A DNA stretch of 34,951 bases from Armatimonadota bacterium (GCA_023511535.1 JAIMBK010000033.1:1-34951), one strand, 5' to 3'. Shown: positions 1 through 7,599, numbered from the stretch's first letter. Translations and numbers: made by a program. Notes: generated by a model from the letters alone, not told the origin.

Positions 1-76
1 TGCTGGTTGAGAGGAGATGGTAAAAATCATCCATTTTTATTGGCCGAAATTCATCCGTTTTATTTTACCGCGTACA
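1..76. mobile_element. Probable end of an IS21-type element
   Basis: Two direct repeats containing TCATCC followed by a T-rich stretch start at 27 and 51, a 24-bp period. Multiple terminal repeats of this kind are typical of IS21-family ends. The likely outer tip is the TACA at 73-76 (TGTA on the minus strand), exactly where the recombinase reading frame at 60-428 stops looking like its family. The element body would lie left of the window, so the istA/istB genes cannot be confirmed. Confidence 0.45.
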
Positions 77-428
77 CCTTCTTCATCGGTATAGAGAGAA
101 TCTGCTGGTATTGATAAAGACTGTGCGGCTGCTCTAACTGCAGATACTTAAAAAAGGCATGAATGGCCGCCAACCGCTGGTTCCTCGTCGAGGCACTACA
201 TTTTCTTTCATCTTCTAACCAGCTCAAGAAACCTTCGATCAGTCTCCGGTCCAATTGGTTTAGGGTCAGCTTTTCCACCGGGACGCCTTTTTCCGAAGCA
301 CAGTACTTAAGCAGGAGAGAAAACGTGTCACGGTAAGACTGAACAGTATTGCTGCTGGCGCCAACTTCGCCCGGGAGATACTTCGACAGGTAAGAAGTCA
401 GGGAATACGCAAAATCTGTAGGCTTCAT
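60..428 (-). pseudogene. Truncated third tyrosine recombinase (RitC-like)
   Basis: This 122-residue frame is the N-terminal SAM-like core-binding domain of a tyrosine recombinase, with the motif STRNQRLAAIHAFFKYL near residues 80-97. The whole catalytic domain (R, K, HxxR, H, Y) is missing. After IPMKK, a position where relatives continue into the catalytic domain, the frame reads VYAVK and stops. The start ATG overlaps the stop of the preceding recombinase by 4 nt (ATGA), so it was translationally coupled as the last gene of the trio. The break coincides with the inferred IS end at about position 76. It is probably non-functional, though a short DNA-binding fragment could still be made. Confidence 0.8.
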
Positions 429-1417
429 GTGGCCTTCACCGCCGGGAAAACGTAGGCGCAGGTCTGGCTCACGGTGTCCAGGATTCCCGGATATGCCTCT
501 TCGGTCAATCTCACATATCTTTCCGTCGCTCCAACCGAAGCATGACCCAGGTAAGTGGAAAGAATGGGTAAAGCGCAGTAGAGATCCACTCCTTGCCGCA
601 CCATCTGATTCAATGCATTAACCGAGAACGTATGCCGCAGATCATGCATTCGGGGGCCTCTTCCTTTCCCTCCATGGGAGATCCCGCACTTCCAAAGAAT
701 TTGCCGGAATTTATCATAAAGGGTATCAGGGGAATATGCGGTTCCGTCTTTTTTCATAAAAAAATAGTCCTCGGGTTTAGAAAATGTATGGAGCTTCAAA
801 GAATAAGCAGTCAGATACCTGGTCAGCGAAGGCGACATGGGGATCAGGCGATCCTTCTTGAACTTGGAACTGCGAATGGTAACTATCCCCTGTTTTAAAT
901 CCACATCCTTTAGTCTTAGAGCCAAAGCTTCGGAGATCCTAAGGCCGCATCCATACAGAATCCTGTAGATAGCAGGAAATACGATGTGCTGATTGGAGAG
1001 CGGGTGCGGCTTGATGTTGTCGCATTCGGAGAAAATGCGGTCGAGTTGCTCAGAAGTGAAGATGTGGGGCACAAATAAATGCCGGTTGATCTTTGCTTTG
1101 CAGACCGGGATGTAGGCATCATAACCGAGGTTACTCAGAAACAGGGCAAACTGCTTTAGGTTGTTGATCCGGCGCTCCCAGGTAACATCCCGCTCACCCG
1201 GTCTCTTTGCTGTCCAGGCGTCAGCCAGTTCTTTGGTCAAGGTGTGGTTTTCGATGGCATAGTTAAGCGTGAATTTTGAAAACCGCTTGAGAGTATTGGC
1301 CTCCCCGGTGTAATCAAACCCCAATGACTGCTTCATCTGCACGAACTGGATCAGCAGTTCCTTGAAATCACCCACGAAACCGTTGAAGTCGAAAGGTTTA
1401 GAGGACATGGGCCGCAC
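425..1417 (-). CDS. Tyrosine recombinase, second of a trio (RitB-like)
   Basis: This 330-residue site-specific recombinase (phage-integrase family) cuts and rejoins DNA through a covalent phosphotyrosine. The catalytic set looks complete: R160 in YGCGLRISEAL, a lysine near 185-188, H258-x-x-R261 in HDLRHTF, H292 in LGHAS, and nucleophile Y301 in TERYVRL. The N-terminal 100 residues form the core-binding domain. It overlaps the upstream recombinase by 20 nt and the downstream one by 4 nt. This arrangement matches RIT (recombinase in trio) or Tn554-like modules, whose recombinases act together to mobilise one element. The protein looks intact, but the element is probably immobile because its third partner is truncated. 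Confidence 0.88.
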   Translation of the reverse strand: MRPMSSKPFDFNGFVGDFKELLIQFVQMKQSLGFDYTGEANTLKRFSKFTLNYAIENHTLTKELADAWTAKRPGERDVTWERRINNLKQFALFLSNLGYDAYIPVCKAKINRHLFVPHIFTSEQLDRIFSECDNIKPHPLSNQHIVFPAIYRILYGCGLRISEALALRLKDVDLKQGIVTIRSSKFKKDRLIPMSPSLTRYLTAYSLKLHTFSKPEDYFFMKKDGTAYSPDTLYDKFRQILWKCGISHGGKGRGPRMHDLRHTFSVNALNQMVRQGVDLYCALPILSTYLGHASVGATERYVRLTEEAYPGILDTVSQTCAYVFPAVKAT

Positions 1418-2654
1418 CTCCGGTCACCGCCTGATTCCACGCAAATTCAGGAACATCCAGCGCGCAGCGTCGCAGATGGTTGACATCGATTTTCAGATAG
1501 ATGGATGTGGTTTCGGTGGTGGTATGGCCCAGAACCTCGGAGATAATTGGCAGCGGAGTATTCTCTTCCAAAAGAGCGCTGGCTAGACTATGACGCAAGG
1601 CATGGGGGCCATGTTTCTTCCCGTCCGGTATCCTGATTCCCGCCAATCGCAAATATTGCCAGACAATGCTGTGGAGAGAGGGTGGTGTCAAGGGAGTGAT
1701 CGGACAGACGTGACGCATGAAAATAATGTTGCTCTCTGTCATAGGCCGGCCGTATTTTAAATACTCGATGATGGCCGCGCCAACTTCCGGAAGCAGAGGC
1801 AGCAGGATCTTTTCCTGTGTCTTCTCCTGAATCAGTTCGATCTCATTTTGTTCCCACTTGAGGTTTTTGAAAGCCAAAGCACATATGTCGCCCGCTCTCA
1901 TTCCCAGTCTTGACGCCAGGAGCAGTATGGCATAGTCGCGCTTGCCTTTCGGGTTCCCACGGTCGACGCTGTCCAGCAGTTTCTGAACCTCTTCCTTGCT
2001 GTAAGCAGATGGAATTCTGGAAGTCTTATCAATTTTGACCTGGGGCACCACGTAGGAATAGTCCTTTTCCAGGATTTTTTCATCATAAAGATACCGGAAT
2101 AGGACCCTCAAGGAACATGTCGTGCAATGAATGGTGGCATTGGTTGTGCCAGCCAAGGTGTTGACGAAACCCACGATATGTTCGGGCTTTAGCTCAGAGA
2201 TATCATTAACCTTCTGCTTTGTCAGGTATTCGGAAAATCTACTTAAATACAGTTCGTTCGAGATCAAAGTTTTTTCGGAAATGCCGCCGCTTCTTCGTGA
2301 TTGAATAAAGCCATCAAAAATTTTTGCTACGGGAGGGTAGTATTCTTTACCAATTTTCCGTCTCTTAGAAAGGATAATTCCGTGCAACTGGTACTCCCCC
2401 AGCATGTTGACAGCCCTAACTCGGAGACTATTGGGAGGTTTTAAGTGCTCGAACATGGTAATGCCGTATTCTTCTTCCAAAAAATTCAGCCCAACCTTCA
2501 TGTCAAAGCATTTCAGGTTTCTTTTTTCCATGTACTGCCCAAGGGTATCCCAAACCGATTCATACAGATTGATCCTTGTTTCCTTGTACTTGACACGATG
2601 AAGCTCTTCTTTGACCACCCCCACCAAGTCGTTGAATGGTAACATTTTTTGCAT
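1398..2654 (-). CDS. Tyrosine recombinase, first of a trio (RitA-like)
   Basis: This 418-residue phage-integrase-family recombinase has a long N-terminal region (about 1-110) before the core-binding domain (about 111-205), as in the first protein of RIT elements. Catalytic residues visible are R253 (GMRAGD), H351-x-x-R354 (HALR), H377 (LGHTT) and Y386 (TSIYLKI). The start is supported by AGGAGG a few bases upstream of the ATG. It is the promoter-proximal gene of a three-gene minus-strand operon in which each downstream gene overlaps the one before. No -10/-35 pair upstream is clear enough to call. Confidence 0.88.
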   Translation of the reverse strand: MQKMLPFNDLVGVVKEELHRVKYKETRINLYESVWDTLGQYMEKRNLKCFDMKVGLNFLEEEYGITMFEHLKPPNSLRVRAVNMLGEYQLHGIILSKRRKIGKEYYPPVAKIFDGFIQSRRSGGISEKTLISNELYLSRFSEYLTKQKVNDISELKPEHIVGFVNTLAGTTNATIHCTTCSLRVLFRYLYDEKILEKDYSYVVPQVKIDKTSRIPSAYSKEEVQKLLDSVDRGNPKGKRDYAILLLASRLGMRAGDICALAFKNLKWEQNEIELIQEKTQEKILLPLLPEVGAAIIEYLKYGRPMTESNIIFMRHVCPITPLTPPSLHSIVWQYLRLAGIRIPDGKKHGPHALRHSLASALLEENTPLPIISEVLGHTTTETTSIYLKIDVNHLRRCALDVPEFAWNQAVTGGAAHVL

Positions 2655-2766
2655 ACTTTTTCCTCCTCCAGTCTTAGTTTTTGGTTGTAAGAACCATCTT
2701 AAGATTGAAGGATTATGTGGAGGAAGTCAACCATAAATGCTTTATTTATCGAAAAATTAACGCCTG

Positions 2767-2795
2767 ACTCTACATAACGATTTACTCTCCATAAC
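2767..2795. repeat. Direct repeats at the RIT element end
   Basis: ACTCTACATAAC (2767-2778) and ACTCTCCATAAC (2784-2795) are 12-nt copies with one mismatch and a 17-bp period. They sit at the inferred end of the three-recombinase element and could be recombinase-binding sites. The opposite end is not in the window, so no inverted partner can be shown. Confidence 0.6.
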
Positions 2796-3573
2796 CCTTC
2801 TCATGAGGGGCAAAGGGCTCCGTGTGGAGTAAAGAACAGCCCAGGTTGGCGCAGACTACCGCGAACTGGCCGCAGCGGTACACCTTTCCGTTATCGGTAT
2901 AGATCATTTTAGGAATTCCGCGTCTTAAAACGGCTTCTTTGAAGGCCTCTCTTAAGGCGGAAAAGTTCTGGGTGAAAAAGAACTGGGCGGAGGTGATCAA
3001 CCGGGAGGCGTCGTCGATAAAAGCCAGTAGATACGTTTGCCTTTTGGTTTTGCCCACCTGCAGATAAGGTCCATACATGATGTCCGTCTGCCAGAGTTCG
3101 TTTACCCACTGGTGGGAGAAGCGTTTTAGCTCTTGTTCCTCCGGCTCCTTACCCGCGGCAAGCTCGGGGTTATTGGCCAGGAAGCGGTAAAAGGTGGCCA
3201 AAGAGAGTTTTTCGGGGACAATTACTCCTTCCTTGACCAGTTCCTCGTAAAGCATGACGCCGGTCATCCGGGGGTTAGCGGCCCTTTTTGCCTTGATTTT
3301 GGCCATCACCTCCGCGCTTACCTTTCGGCTTTTCCCCCGGTCGCTCCGGGAGCCCGGCTTAAGGCTGTCGAACCCGCCGCGCCGGTAGTCCCCCAGCCAG
3401 CTCATGAGCGTCTTGGGGGAATAGACCCTGCTTCCGTAATGGGGCATCTCGATGGGTCCGGCGCAGAGTTGTCCGAAGTAATCCTTGAGGTTTTTCACCT
3501 GGCCGTTTAGCACCGGGCTGAGCAAGGAGAACCTTTTGAGGGCAATGAGTTCCCTGGTTCTGGTGTCGAGCAT
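2782..3573 (-). pseudogene. DDE transposase (rve-type, IS481/IS3-like), C-terminally truncated
   Basis: The protein begins with two helix-turn-helix-like regions (about 1-130, including YSPKTLMSWLGDYRRGG) and continues into an rve integrase core. The first catalytic Asp is D164 in WQTDIMYG and the second is D227 in YTDNGK. The frame ends at PHEKGYGE, just where the family normally continues into the motif carrying the catalytic Glu, so the DDE triad is incomplete. The break falls at 2794-2796, at the edge of the recombinase-trio element. The start is well supported by AAGGAGG upstream. It probably formed one insertion unit with the DUF6431 gene upstream. It is inactive as it stands. Confidence 0.85.
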
Positions 3574-3708
3574 CTTAAAACCTCCTTGAAATTTTAAGAT
3601 TCGTCACCAGAAATAGTAGCACAAGCGTTTAAAAACTCCCAGGCAAAAGGTTTGTTGCCGACCTTGATGGAGAAATAGGGTGGTCAACTTTCGTTGGGTA
3701 TGCTAAAA

Positions 3709-4347
3709 TTATTTGCAGGGAGCCAGAAAGGATCGCCCGCCTTGCTCAAAAAACCTTACGGAGAAGGTTTGGATGTCGGCAAATCCAGTGAGCGCGAGGT
3801 AGAGCACCCTTTGGGCTCCCTTCTCTGTAGGTTCGGGGAGGATAACGCCCGGGAGGAGTTGGCGCAGAACAATATAGATCCTTTTTAGGTTGAGGGTAAA
3901 CCGGCTCGCGTAAAACTGCAGATGCTGGTAAGTCCAGTAAATGTATCGGCTCACGGCGCGGAGCAGTTTTATGCAAACCGCCAGGGAGAACTCCAGACCG
4001 AAGTGGCACACCAGCCCGAAGAAAACCGTCTCCAGCGTGTACTGGATGTAGGGCAGGCAAAAACAGGGCAGGTAGGAGATGGTTTTCCCGCAGCGCTCGC
4101 AGTAATAGCGACGGATATCAATCCGTTCCGAAAAATTGTGCTCAATGGCGTTGCGGGGATAAAAGCCGTGCTTTTTCGGGGGGATGGGAATCAGGCAGTC
4201 CGGTTGCAAGCATTTTTGCGGCTTGGGAAAGGGAAAATTCCTACCTTGGCGAAAATATTCTTCAGGCGTAACCAGGGTGTAAAAGATTTCCTGCATGGTT
4301 CTCCCGCAGATAATTTTAACTCCTGGCGGAACTAAAATAAAGTGCAA
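3709..4347 (-). CDS. DUF6431-like zinc-ribbon protein of an insertion unit
   Basis: This 212-residue protein has two cysteine pairs, C46/C51 and C83-x-x-C86 (YYCERCGKTIS), the latter followed by the LPCFCLPY segment typical of the DUF6431 zinc-ribbon family found next to transposases. The C-terminal half is basic and aromatic and may bind DNA. It lies 135 bp upstream of the truncated DDE transposase on the same strand, and on its other side the MATE gene is broken. The simplest reading is that both genes arrived together. Its exact role in transposition is not established. It could also be slightly truncated at its C-terminus. Confidence 0.6.
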   Translation of the reverse strand: MHFILVPPGVKIICGRTMQEIFYTLVTPEEYFRQGRNFPFPKPQKCLQPDCLIPIPPKKHGFYPRNAIEHNFSERIDIRRYYCERCGKTISYLPCFCLPYIQYTLETVFFGLVCHFGLEFSLAVCIKLLRAVSRYIYWTYQHLQFYASRFTLNLKRIYIVLRQLLPGVILPEPTEKGAQRVLYLALTGFADIQTFSVRFFEQGGRSFLAPCK

Positions 4348-4440
4348 AATTTTCTCGATTACCTTTGGGATTCGGGATATTCTCAGATTATTTAATCTGT
4401 AGAGTTTTAGGGTATTTTGGACGGACTAAAATAAAAATCT

Positions 4441-4619
4441 GCAGCTACGGTAGTAGCAGCTATGCCCAGGGCTCCCACTCCACGTCCTATAAATATCCTG
4501 TCTACTACGTTGTACAGGGCATTCACCAGCATCCCTGTTATAGCCGGGACCGAAAACTTCCACAACAAGCGCCCCACGGGGGCAAGCTCGAGTTCCTGAG
4601 AGCGTTCGATTCTAACCAT
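4441..4619 (-). pseudogene. MATE-family efflux transporter, N-terminal fragment
   Basis: Residues 1-57 match the start of NorM/MepA-type MATE exporters: PVGRLLWKFSVPAITGM, then NALYNVVDRIFIGRGVG. The frame then turns into unrelated residues (ADFYFSPSKIP) and stops at 4407. Family members are about 450 residues with 12 membrane segments, so over 85% is missing. The start is 21 nt after the marR stop, which shows a former marR-MATE drug-efflux operon. The break lies at the edge of the DUF6431/transposase unit, which probably inserted here. The missing part is not in the window. Confidence 0.85.
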
Positions 4620-4640
4620 GATGATAACATTTTCACCCTT

Positions 4641-5111
4641 TCACAGGCGTTCGATTATTTCTACTGCTCTCCTCAAGTTCGCTATCAATTCCTCCACATA
4701 TGGTCTTTCGAGCTCTTTCAGGATATTGAGGAGGATTGCCTGGTGTTTGGCTATAACCACTTCCATATGGGCCTTGCCCGGGTCGGTTAGTGAAACCGGC
4801 GTTTTTCGTCGGTCACGGGGTGTTTCTTCCCGAGCAACAAACCCCATCTCCTCAAGAGAATCCAGAAGTGTAGTAAGGCTTCCCTTCTCCAGGTGAAGCT
4901 TCCGGCTAAGCTCGCTTGGCGTGGCTTGCCCCTCGAAGTAAAGAAAAGCGATTAGTCTTTCCTGGTTCTTTTTTAGCTTCGTACCCCTGCTTCCGCAATC
5001 CCGAAAGGCGCAAAGAAACTTCTGATGATAAAGCCCCATGAACTTTATAAGGAGGGTGTGCAGCTCCCTGGCCAGTTCCTTATCTACACCTTCTCTTAGT
5101 TCCGGCTCCAT
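4641..5111 (-). CDS. MarR-family transcriptional regulator
   Basis: This 156-residue winged-helix regulator has helix-turn-helix residues about 62-92 (ATPSELSRKLHLEKGSL) and the family's basic wing at TPRDRRKTPVSLTD (about 97-110). Flanking helices provide dimerisation. Such proteins bind short palindromes as dimers and are released by phenolic or drug-like ligands. The start is supported by GGAGGGGG 9-10 nt upstream. It was co-transcribed with the now broken MATE exporter, so its original job was probably efflux control. A palindrome over its own -10 box suggests autoregulation. The protein itself looks intact. Confidence 0.9.
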   Translation of the reverse strand: MEPELREGVDKELARELHTLLIKFMGLYHQKFLCAFRDCGSRGTKLKKNQERLIAFLYFEGQATPSELSRKLHLEKGSLTTLLDSLEEMGFVAREETPRDRRKTPVSLTDPGKAHMEVVIAKHQAILLNILKELERPYVEELIANLRRAVEIIERL

Positions 5112-5173
5112 AGCGCTTGCCCCCTCCGGTTTATATTCGTGCTCATCTTTCCGCTGTTCTTCTTAGCTTTTAG

Positions 5174-5200
5174 TTAGAATTATTATAGTAAGAATTCTAA
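5174..5200 (-). promoter_or_regulatory. marR promoter with overlapping palindromic operator
   Basis: TTAGAAT (5174-5180) and ATTCTAA (5194-5200) form an inverted repeat. Between them, read on the minus strand, lies TATAAT (5182-5187), a consensus -10 box. An operator overlapping the -10 of marR is the usual autoregulatory layout. No good -35 hexamer was found. Confidence 0.6.
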
Positions 5201-5268
5201 TATAAATGAGAGCAGAAATCAATCCCGGTCAAGTTCGATTTGTGTCTGAAGCTCCTTGAGTTCCGTAG

Positions 5269-5452
5269 GGCCTCACCGGCGTTTTAGCCGTTCTGCTGGG
5301 CAACATCCCGGATGAAACTTTAACTGTCTTGTTGAATGAAGGAATCCGGGGGCTGGCCGGCATCACTCCGGCGGAACTGGCGCAGTTACCCGGTATCGGC
5401 CGGGACAAGGTCCTTCGCCTGCTGGCGGCAATGGAACTGGCAAAGTGCCGGC
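5269..5452 (+). pseudogene. RadC-like (UPF0758) N-terminal fragment
   Basis: Read from just after a TAG at about 5266, this frame encodes LAVLLGNIPDE, then a helix-hairpin-helix-like stretch, LPGIGRDKVLRLLAAMELAK. This resembles the N-terminal HhH region of RadC-family proteins. There is no start codon in a sensible place, and the C-terminal JAB/MPN metalloprotease-like domain is absent. The frame runs into a MazF fragment, so two gene pieces appear to have been joined by deletion. The family assignment rests on a short stretch. Confidence 0.55.
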
Positions 5453-5734
5453 GACGACGCCGCCCAAGCGCCCCGTCCTGGTGATTTCGGTTGACCTGTT
5501 CAACTCCGGTCCAGCAGGGCTTGTGGTGGTCCTGCCGATCACCACGAAGGATAAAAACCCCCCCTGCACGTAAAGATAAGCCCGCCGGAGGGCGGGGTGA
5601 AAGAAACAAGCTTCGTCAAGTGTGAAGATATCCGTTCCGTTTTGACGGAAAGGCTGCTGGCGCGGTTGGGCGGAGTTTCCCAAAATACCGTGGCGGCGGT
5701 GGAAGACAGGTTAAGAGTATTGCTGGGGCTTTAA
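5445..5734 (+). pseudogene. MazF/PemK-type mRNA interferase, decayed
   Basis: The frame PKRPVLVISVDLFN, then GLVVVLPITTKDK, is the conserved start of the MazF fold; the usual RGEVWL segment in front is missing. After an A5C7 run at about 5555 the frame shifts. It resumes as PLHVKISPPEGGVKETSFVK, then CEDIRSVLTERLLARLG, and ends at 5732-5734. Two lesions are therefore visible: loss of the N-terminus and a +/-1 frameshift in a homopolymer. Homopolymer frameshifts can be sequencing errors, but the lost N-terminus is independent evidence of decay. No antitoxin gene is adjacent. Confidence 0.8.
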
Positions 5735-5831
5735 AGACCTCAAAGTATAAAGGGCCGAAGTCTAAAAAAAGAACTCCCCCCCTTACGCCCTTTCCGCGGC
5801 CGGCGCCAAAATTTCCCCCACTGCCCGGCGC

Positions 5832-6017
5832 ATGGCAAAAGAGGCCCTCACCCTGACGAAGGCCGGGAACTTCACCGGCGCGGTGGACACCGCCTTCACT
5901 GCCGGGTACATGGCCGCCTGCGCCGGCAGCTTTTTGGACCAGGGGCTCAGGACCAACATTACCCGCAACGAGCTCGCCCGCGAACGCTGTAATAAATGGT
6001 GGGCGGGCTGGACGTAA
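5832..6017 (+). CDS. Hypothetical small protein, possibly a remnant
   Basis: A 61-residue frame (MAKEALTLTKAGNFTGAVDTA and onward) with a helical look. The open frame extends upstream without a start beyond this ATG, and no Shine-Dalgarno sequence precedes it. I do not recognise a family. The opposite strand is also open over 5783-6022 but reads as low-complexity, Ala/Arg-rich sequence. The surroundings are remnant genes, so this may be a fragment too. Apart from it, 5735-6137 shows nothing I can name. Confidence 0.25.
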   Translation: MAKEALTLTKAGNFTGAVDTAFTAGYMAACAGSFLDQGLRTNITRNELARERCNKWWAGWT

Positions 6018-6137
6018 TCCACCCGCGTCTACTTAGGGAGACCCGGCCGGCCATTAACGTTGCTGCGCCGGCGGGAAGCAATCTCCCCGGCAGGCGGCGG
6101 TCAATCCGGCCCGGTCGGCCTGGCTGAAATACGTGAG

Positions 6138-6683
6138 CTAGATTGACGAAACGCCTGGAAACCGCTGTTCATTTAGCCGCTTTTCGATCTCCAGCCTCCG
6201 GCGCACCAGTTCCGCGGGTACCTGGAAAGAATTTGCTATTTTCTGGACGTTCAGATCGTCCATCGCGCAACACGCATACTCTTCTTTCTCTCTTTCGCCA
6301 GGTATTGTCCCCGGCGGTAGCAAAAGGAGGGCGGCGAAATCTTCTACTTCGGTTTCTCCGGGGAGTCCGTGGACGTATACGCCGTTTGCGATCTTGAGGC
6401 AGCGCTGGCCCAGGCCGCAGGCCAGCATGTGTTTAAACTCTGTTCTGGGCAGGCCCCTTTTTAAGGTCAGCAGCGCGATGTCGTCTCCGGTTTGGACGTA
6501 CCTGGCCAAAATCCGGCCCTGGAATGGGTAGCGTTTGACGATGATCCCCTCTCTTTTGGCCATCTTGTACAACAGGTAAGAACCTGGTGGTTTATTCAGG
6601 TGGTATTTCTGCAGGAGGGCAAAAACCTGCCTGACGACAAAAATCAGGGAGACCACCTCCGGACGGTAAAAAGCAGCTTCCAC
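6138..6683 (-). CDS. ImmA/IrrE-like protein with a degenerate active site
   Basis: This 181-residue protein has the layout of ImmA/IrrE proteins: an N-terminal helical part, a strand region (IIVKRYPF), a helix where HExxH should be, then ETEVEDFAALLLLPP (about 110-124), matching the family's ExxAxxFAxxLLMP helix. In the HExxH position it reads H85-M-L-A-C89, so the catalytic Glu and second His are gone. A C-terminal helix-turn-helix-like stretch (NVQKIANSFQVPAELVRRRLE) follows, as in the family. It lies 127 bp downstream of an XRE regulator on the same strand, the usual ImmR-ImmA order of mobile elements. The start is uncertain; a GGAGGTG at 6652-6658 hints at a shorter form. Without the motif it is unlikely to be a protease. 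Confidence 0.6.
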   Translation of the reverse strand: MEAAFYRPEVVSLIFVVRQVFALLQKYHLNKPPGSYLLYKMAKREGIIVKRYPFQGRILARYVQTGDDIALLTLKRGLPRTEFKHMLACGLGQRCLKIANGVYVHGLPGETEVEDFAALLLLPPGTIPGEREKEEYACCAMDDLNVQKIANSFQVPAELVRRRLEIEKRLNEQRFPGVSSI

Positions 6684-6810
6684 GAGCGGGGGGAGGGGGG
6701 TTGTAACTAAGTTATGAAAATATTATACCTTTCGGCAAGTACTGTTTTCTAAACATTTTATGGTAAATGTATATATAATTTGATTCTGGTTCAAAAACAT
6801 TATTTTCCTT

Positions 6811-7275
6811 TTATCCCTTTTTGCCCGGGAAATCTTCACTTTGCAACAAAGCTTTCTTGCGCCGCTCCCTTTCTTTTTCAATCACCCGCAGCGCCCAGCT
6901 CCAGTGTTCGGCCAGCGATTCTTTTTCTTCCCGGGTGAGGCCGGGAAGGCGCGTAAGCAATTCCGCGAACAGGGGGTCGGTAAGCACCTGCCGCAATTCA
7001 GGCGCCAGCTCACGGGAATCATGGTCAGGCGGCCCTTCTTCGCCCGTTCGTTTTTGTCCGGACCTGCCGCGGAAATCCGTTCTTCCCAGCAGGTAGTCTA
7101 CGGAGACCTGGAAAAAGTCGGCCAGTCTTTCCAGCGTTTCGGGGTCCGGCCGGCGTTGGTTTTTTTCGTACATGGCGATCGTGCTCTGCCCCATATTTAA
7201 AGAGCGCGCCAGTTCAGCCTGCGTAAGGCCTTTTTCCCGGCGCAGGGCAGCCAGCCTGCCACCGAATAACGGCAT
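6811..7275 (-). CDS. XRE-family repressor (ImmR-like)
   Basis: This 154-residue protein has an N-terminal Cro/C1-type helix-turn-helix at about 5-62: LAALRREKGLTQAELARSL, then STIAMYEKNQRRPDPETL and FFQVSVDYLLGR. A charged C-terminal region rich in Lys/Arg/Glu may serve for oligomerisation. GAGG lies just upstream of the ATG. It is divergent from a second XRE gene 324 bp away and upstream of an ImmA/IrrE-like gene. The layout resembles the immunity module of integrative elements such as ICEBs1 (family knowledge), but no other conjugation or phage genes are nearby. Candidate binding sites lie in the shared intergenic region. Confidence 0.85.
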   Translation of the reverse strand: MPLFGGRLAALRREKGLTQAELARSLNMGQSTIAMYEKNQRRPDPETLERLADFFQVSVDYLLGRTDFRGRSGQKRTGEEGPPDHDSRELAPELRQVLTDPLFAELLTRLPGLTREEKESLAEHWSWALRVIEKERERRKKALLQSEDFPGKKG

Positions 7276-7290
7276 CCTCGTTCACCTCAT

Positions 7291-7366
7291 CCTGCGGATT
7301 AAATTTACCATAGTGCGCCACTCGCAAACAATATGTTATCACAATAAGAAATATTTTATCCGCAGG
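7291..7366. promoter_or_regulatory. Long-arm inverted repeat between divergent XRE genes
   Basis: CCTGCGGATTAAAT (7291-7304) is matched in inverted orientation by ATTTTATCCGCAGG (7353-7366), 13 of 14 positions. The arms are about 48 bp apart, too far for a terminator. Arm spacing of this kind suits looping by a dimeric repressor or paired operator sites. TATCACA at 7337-7343, between the arms, is the reverse complement of the TGTGATA motif found near the plus-strand promoter. Confidence 0.5.
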
Positions 7367-7369
7367 CGA

Positions 7370-7398
7370 TTGACAAATATCTCGGAGTGTGATATTAA
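7370..7398 (+). promoter_or_regulatory. Sigma-A-type promoter P1 with TGTGATA motif
   Basis: TTGACA (7370-7375), a 17-bp spacer and TATTAA (7393-7398). GAGTGTGATA overlaps the end of the spacer and the -10 box. It points toward the XRE gene at 7600. Confidence 0.7.
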
Positions 7399-7442
7399 TA
7401 GGTCATCGGCTGCTTACCGAATAGAAAAATTTTTCAAACCCC

Positions 7443-7472
7443 TTGACAGTAATTGCAAAGTGTGATTATAGT
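7443..7472 (+). promoter_or_regulatory. Sigma-A-type promoter P2 with TGTGATT motif
   Basis: TTGACA (7443-7448), an 18-bp spacer and TATAGT (7467-7472). AAGTGTGATT sits at the same place relative to the -10 as in the promoter 73 bp upstream, so both promoters probably respond to one repressor. The 5' leader that follows (7473-7599) contains a weak hairpin, CGAAAGC (7487) with GCTTTCG (7519). Confidence 0.7.
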
Positions 7473-7599
7473 AGATCAGATGGTGTCGAAAGCTTCTCTG
7501 GACGATGGGGGGGAGCCTGCTTTCGGGGCCGGTTAAGAGGGGGGTGACGTTGCCTTTTTTAAGCGACGAAAGTTTGTCCGTACGAAGAATAGTTGAAGG

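Larger units (their letters stand above)
77..2795 (-). mobile_element. RIT-type (recombinase-in-trio) element, left part lost
   Basis: Three overlapping tyrosine recombinase genes on one strand, with no other cargo, define the element. Its right boundary is placed at about 2795 because the neighbouring transposase frame at 2782-3573 breaks there, right at a pair of 17-bp-spaced direct repeats. Its left end is missing: the third gene is interrupted near 76. The boundaries are inferred from where known protein families break off, not from a comparison with an empty site. Confidence 0.65.

Noticed and set aside
5783..6022. 79-codon minus-strand frame in the 5.7-6.1 kb gap
   Set aside because: Low-complexity Ala/Arg composition and no ribosome site; the plus-strand frame is a slightly better candidate but also weak.
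7487..7525. Hairpin CGAAAGC/GCTTTCG in the XRE leader as a riboswitch
   Set aside because: Seven base pairs with a 25-nt loop, no T-run and no recognisable aptamer motif.
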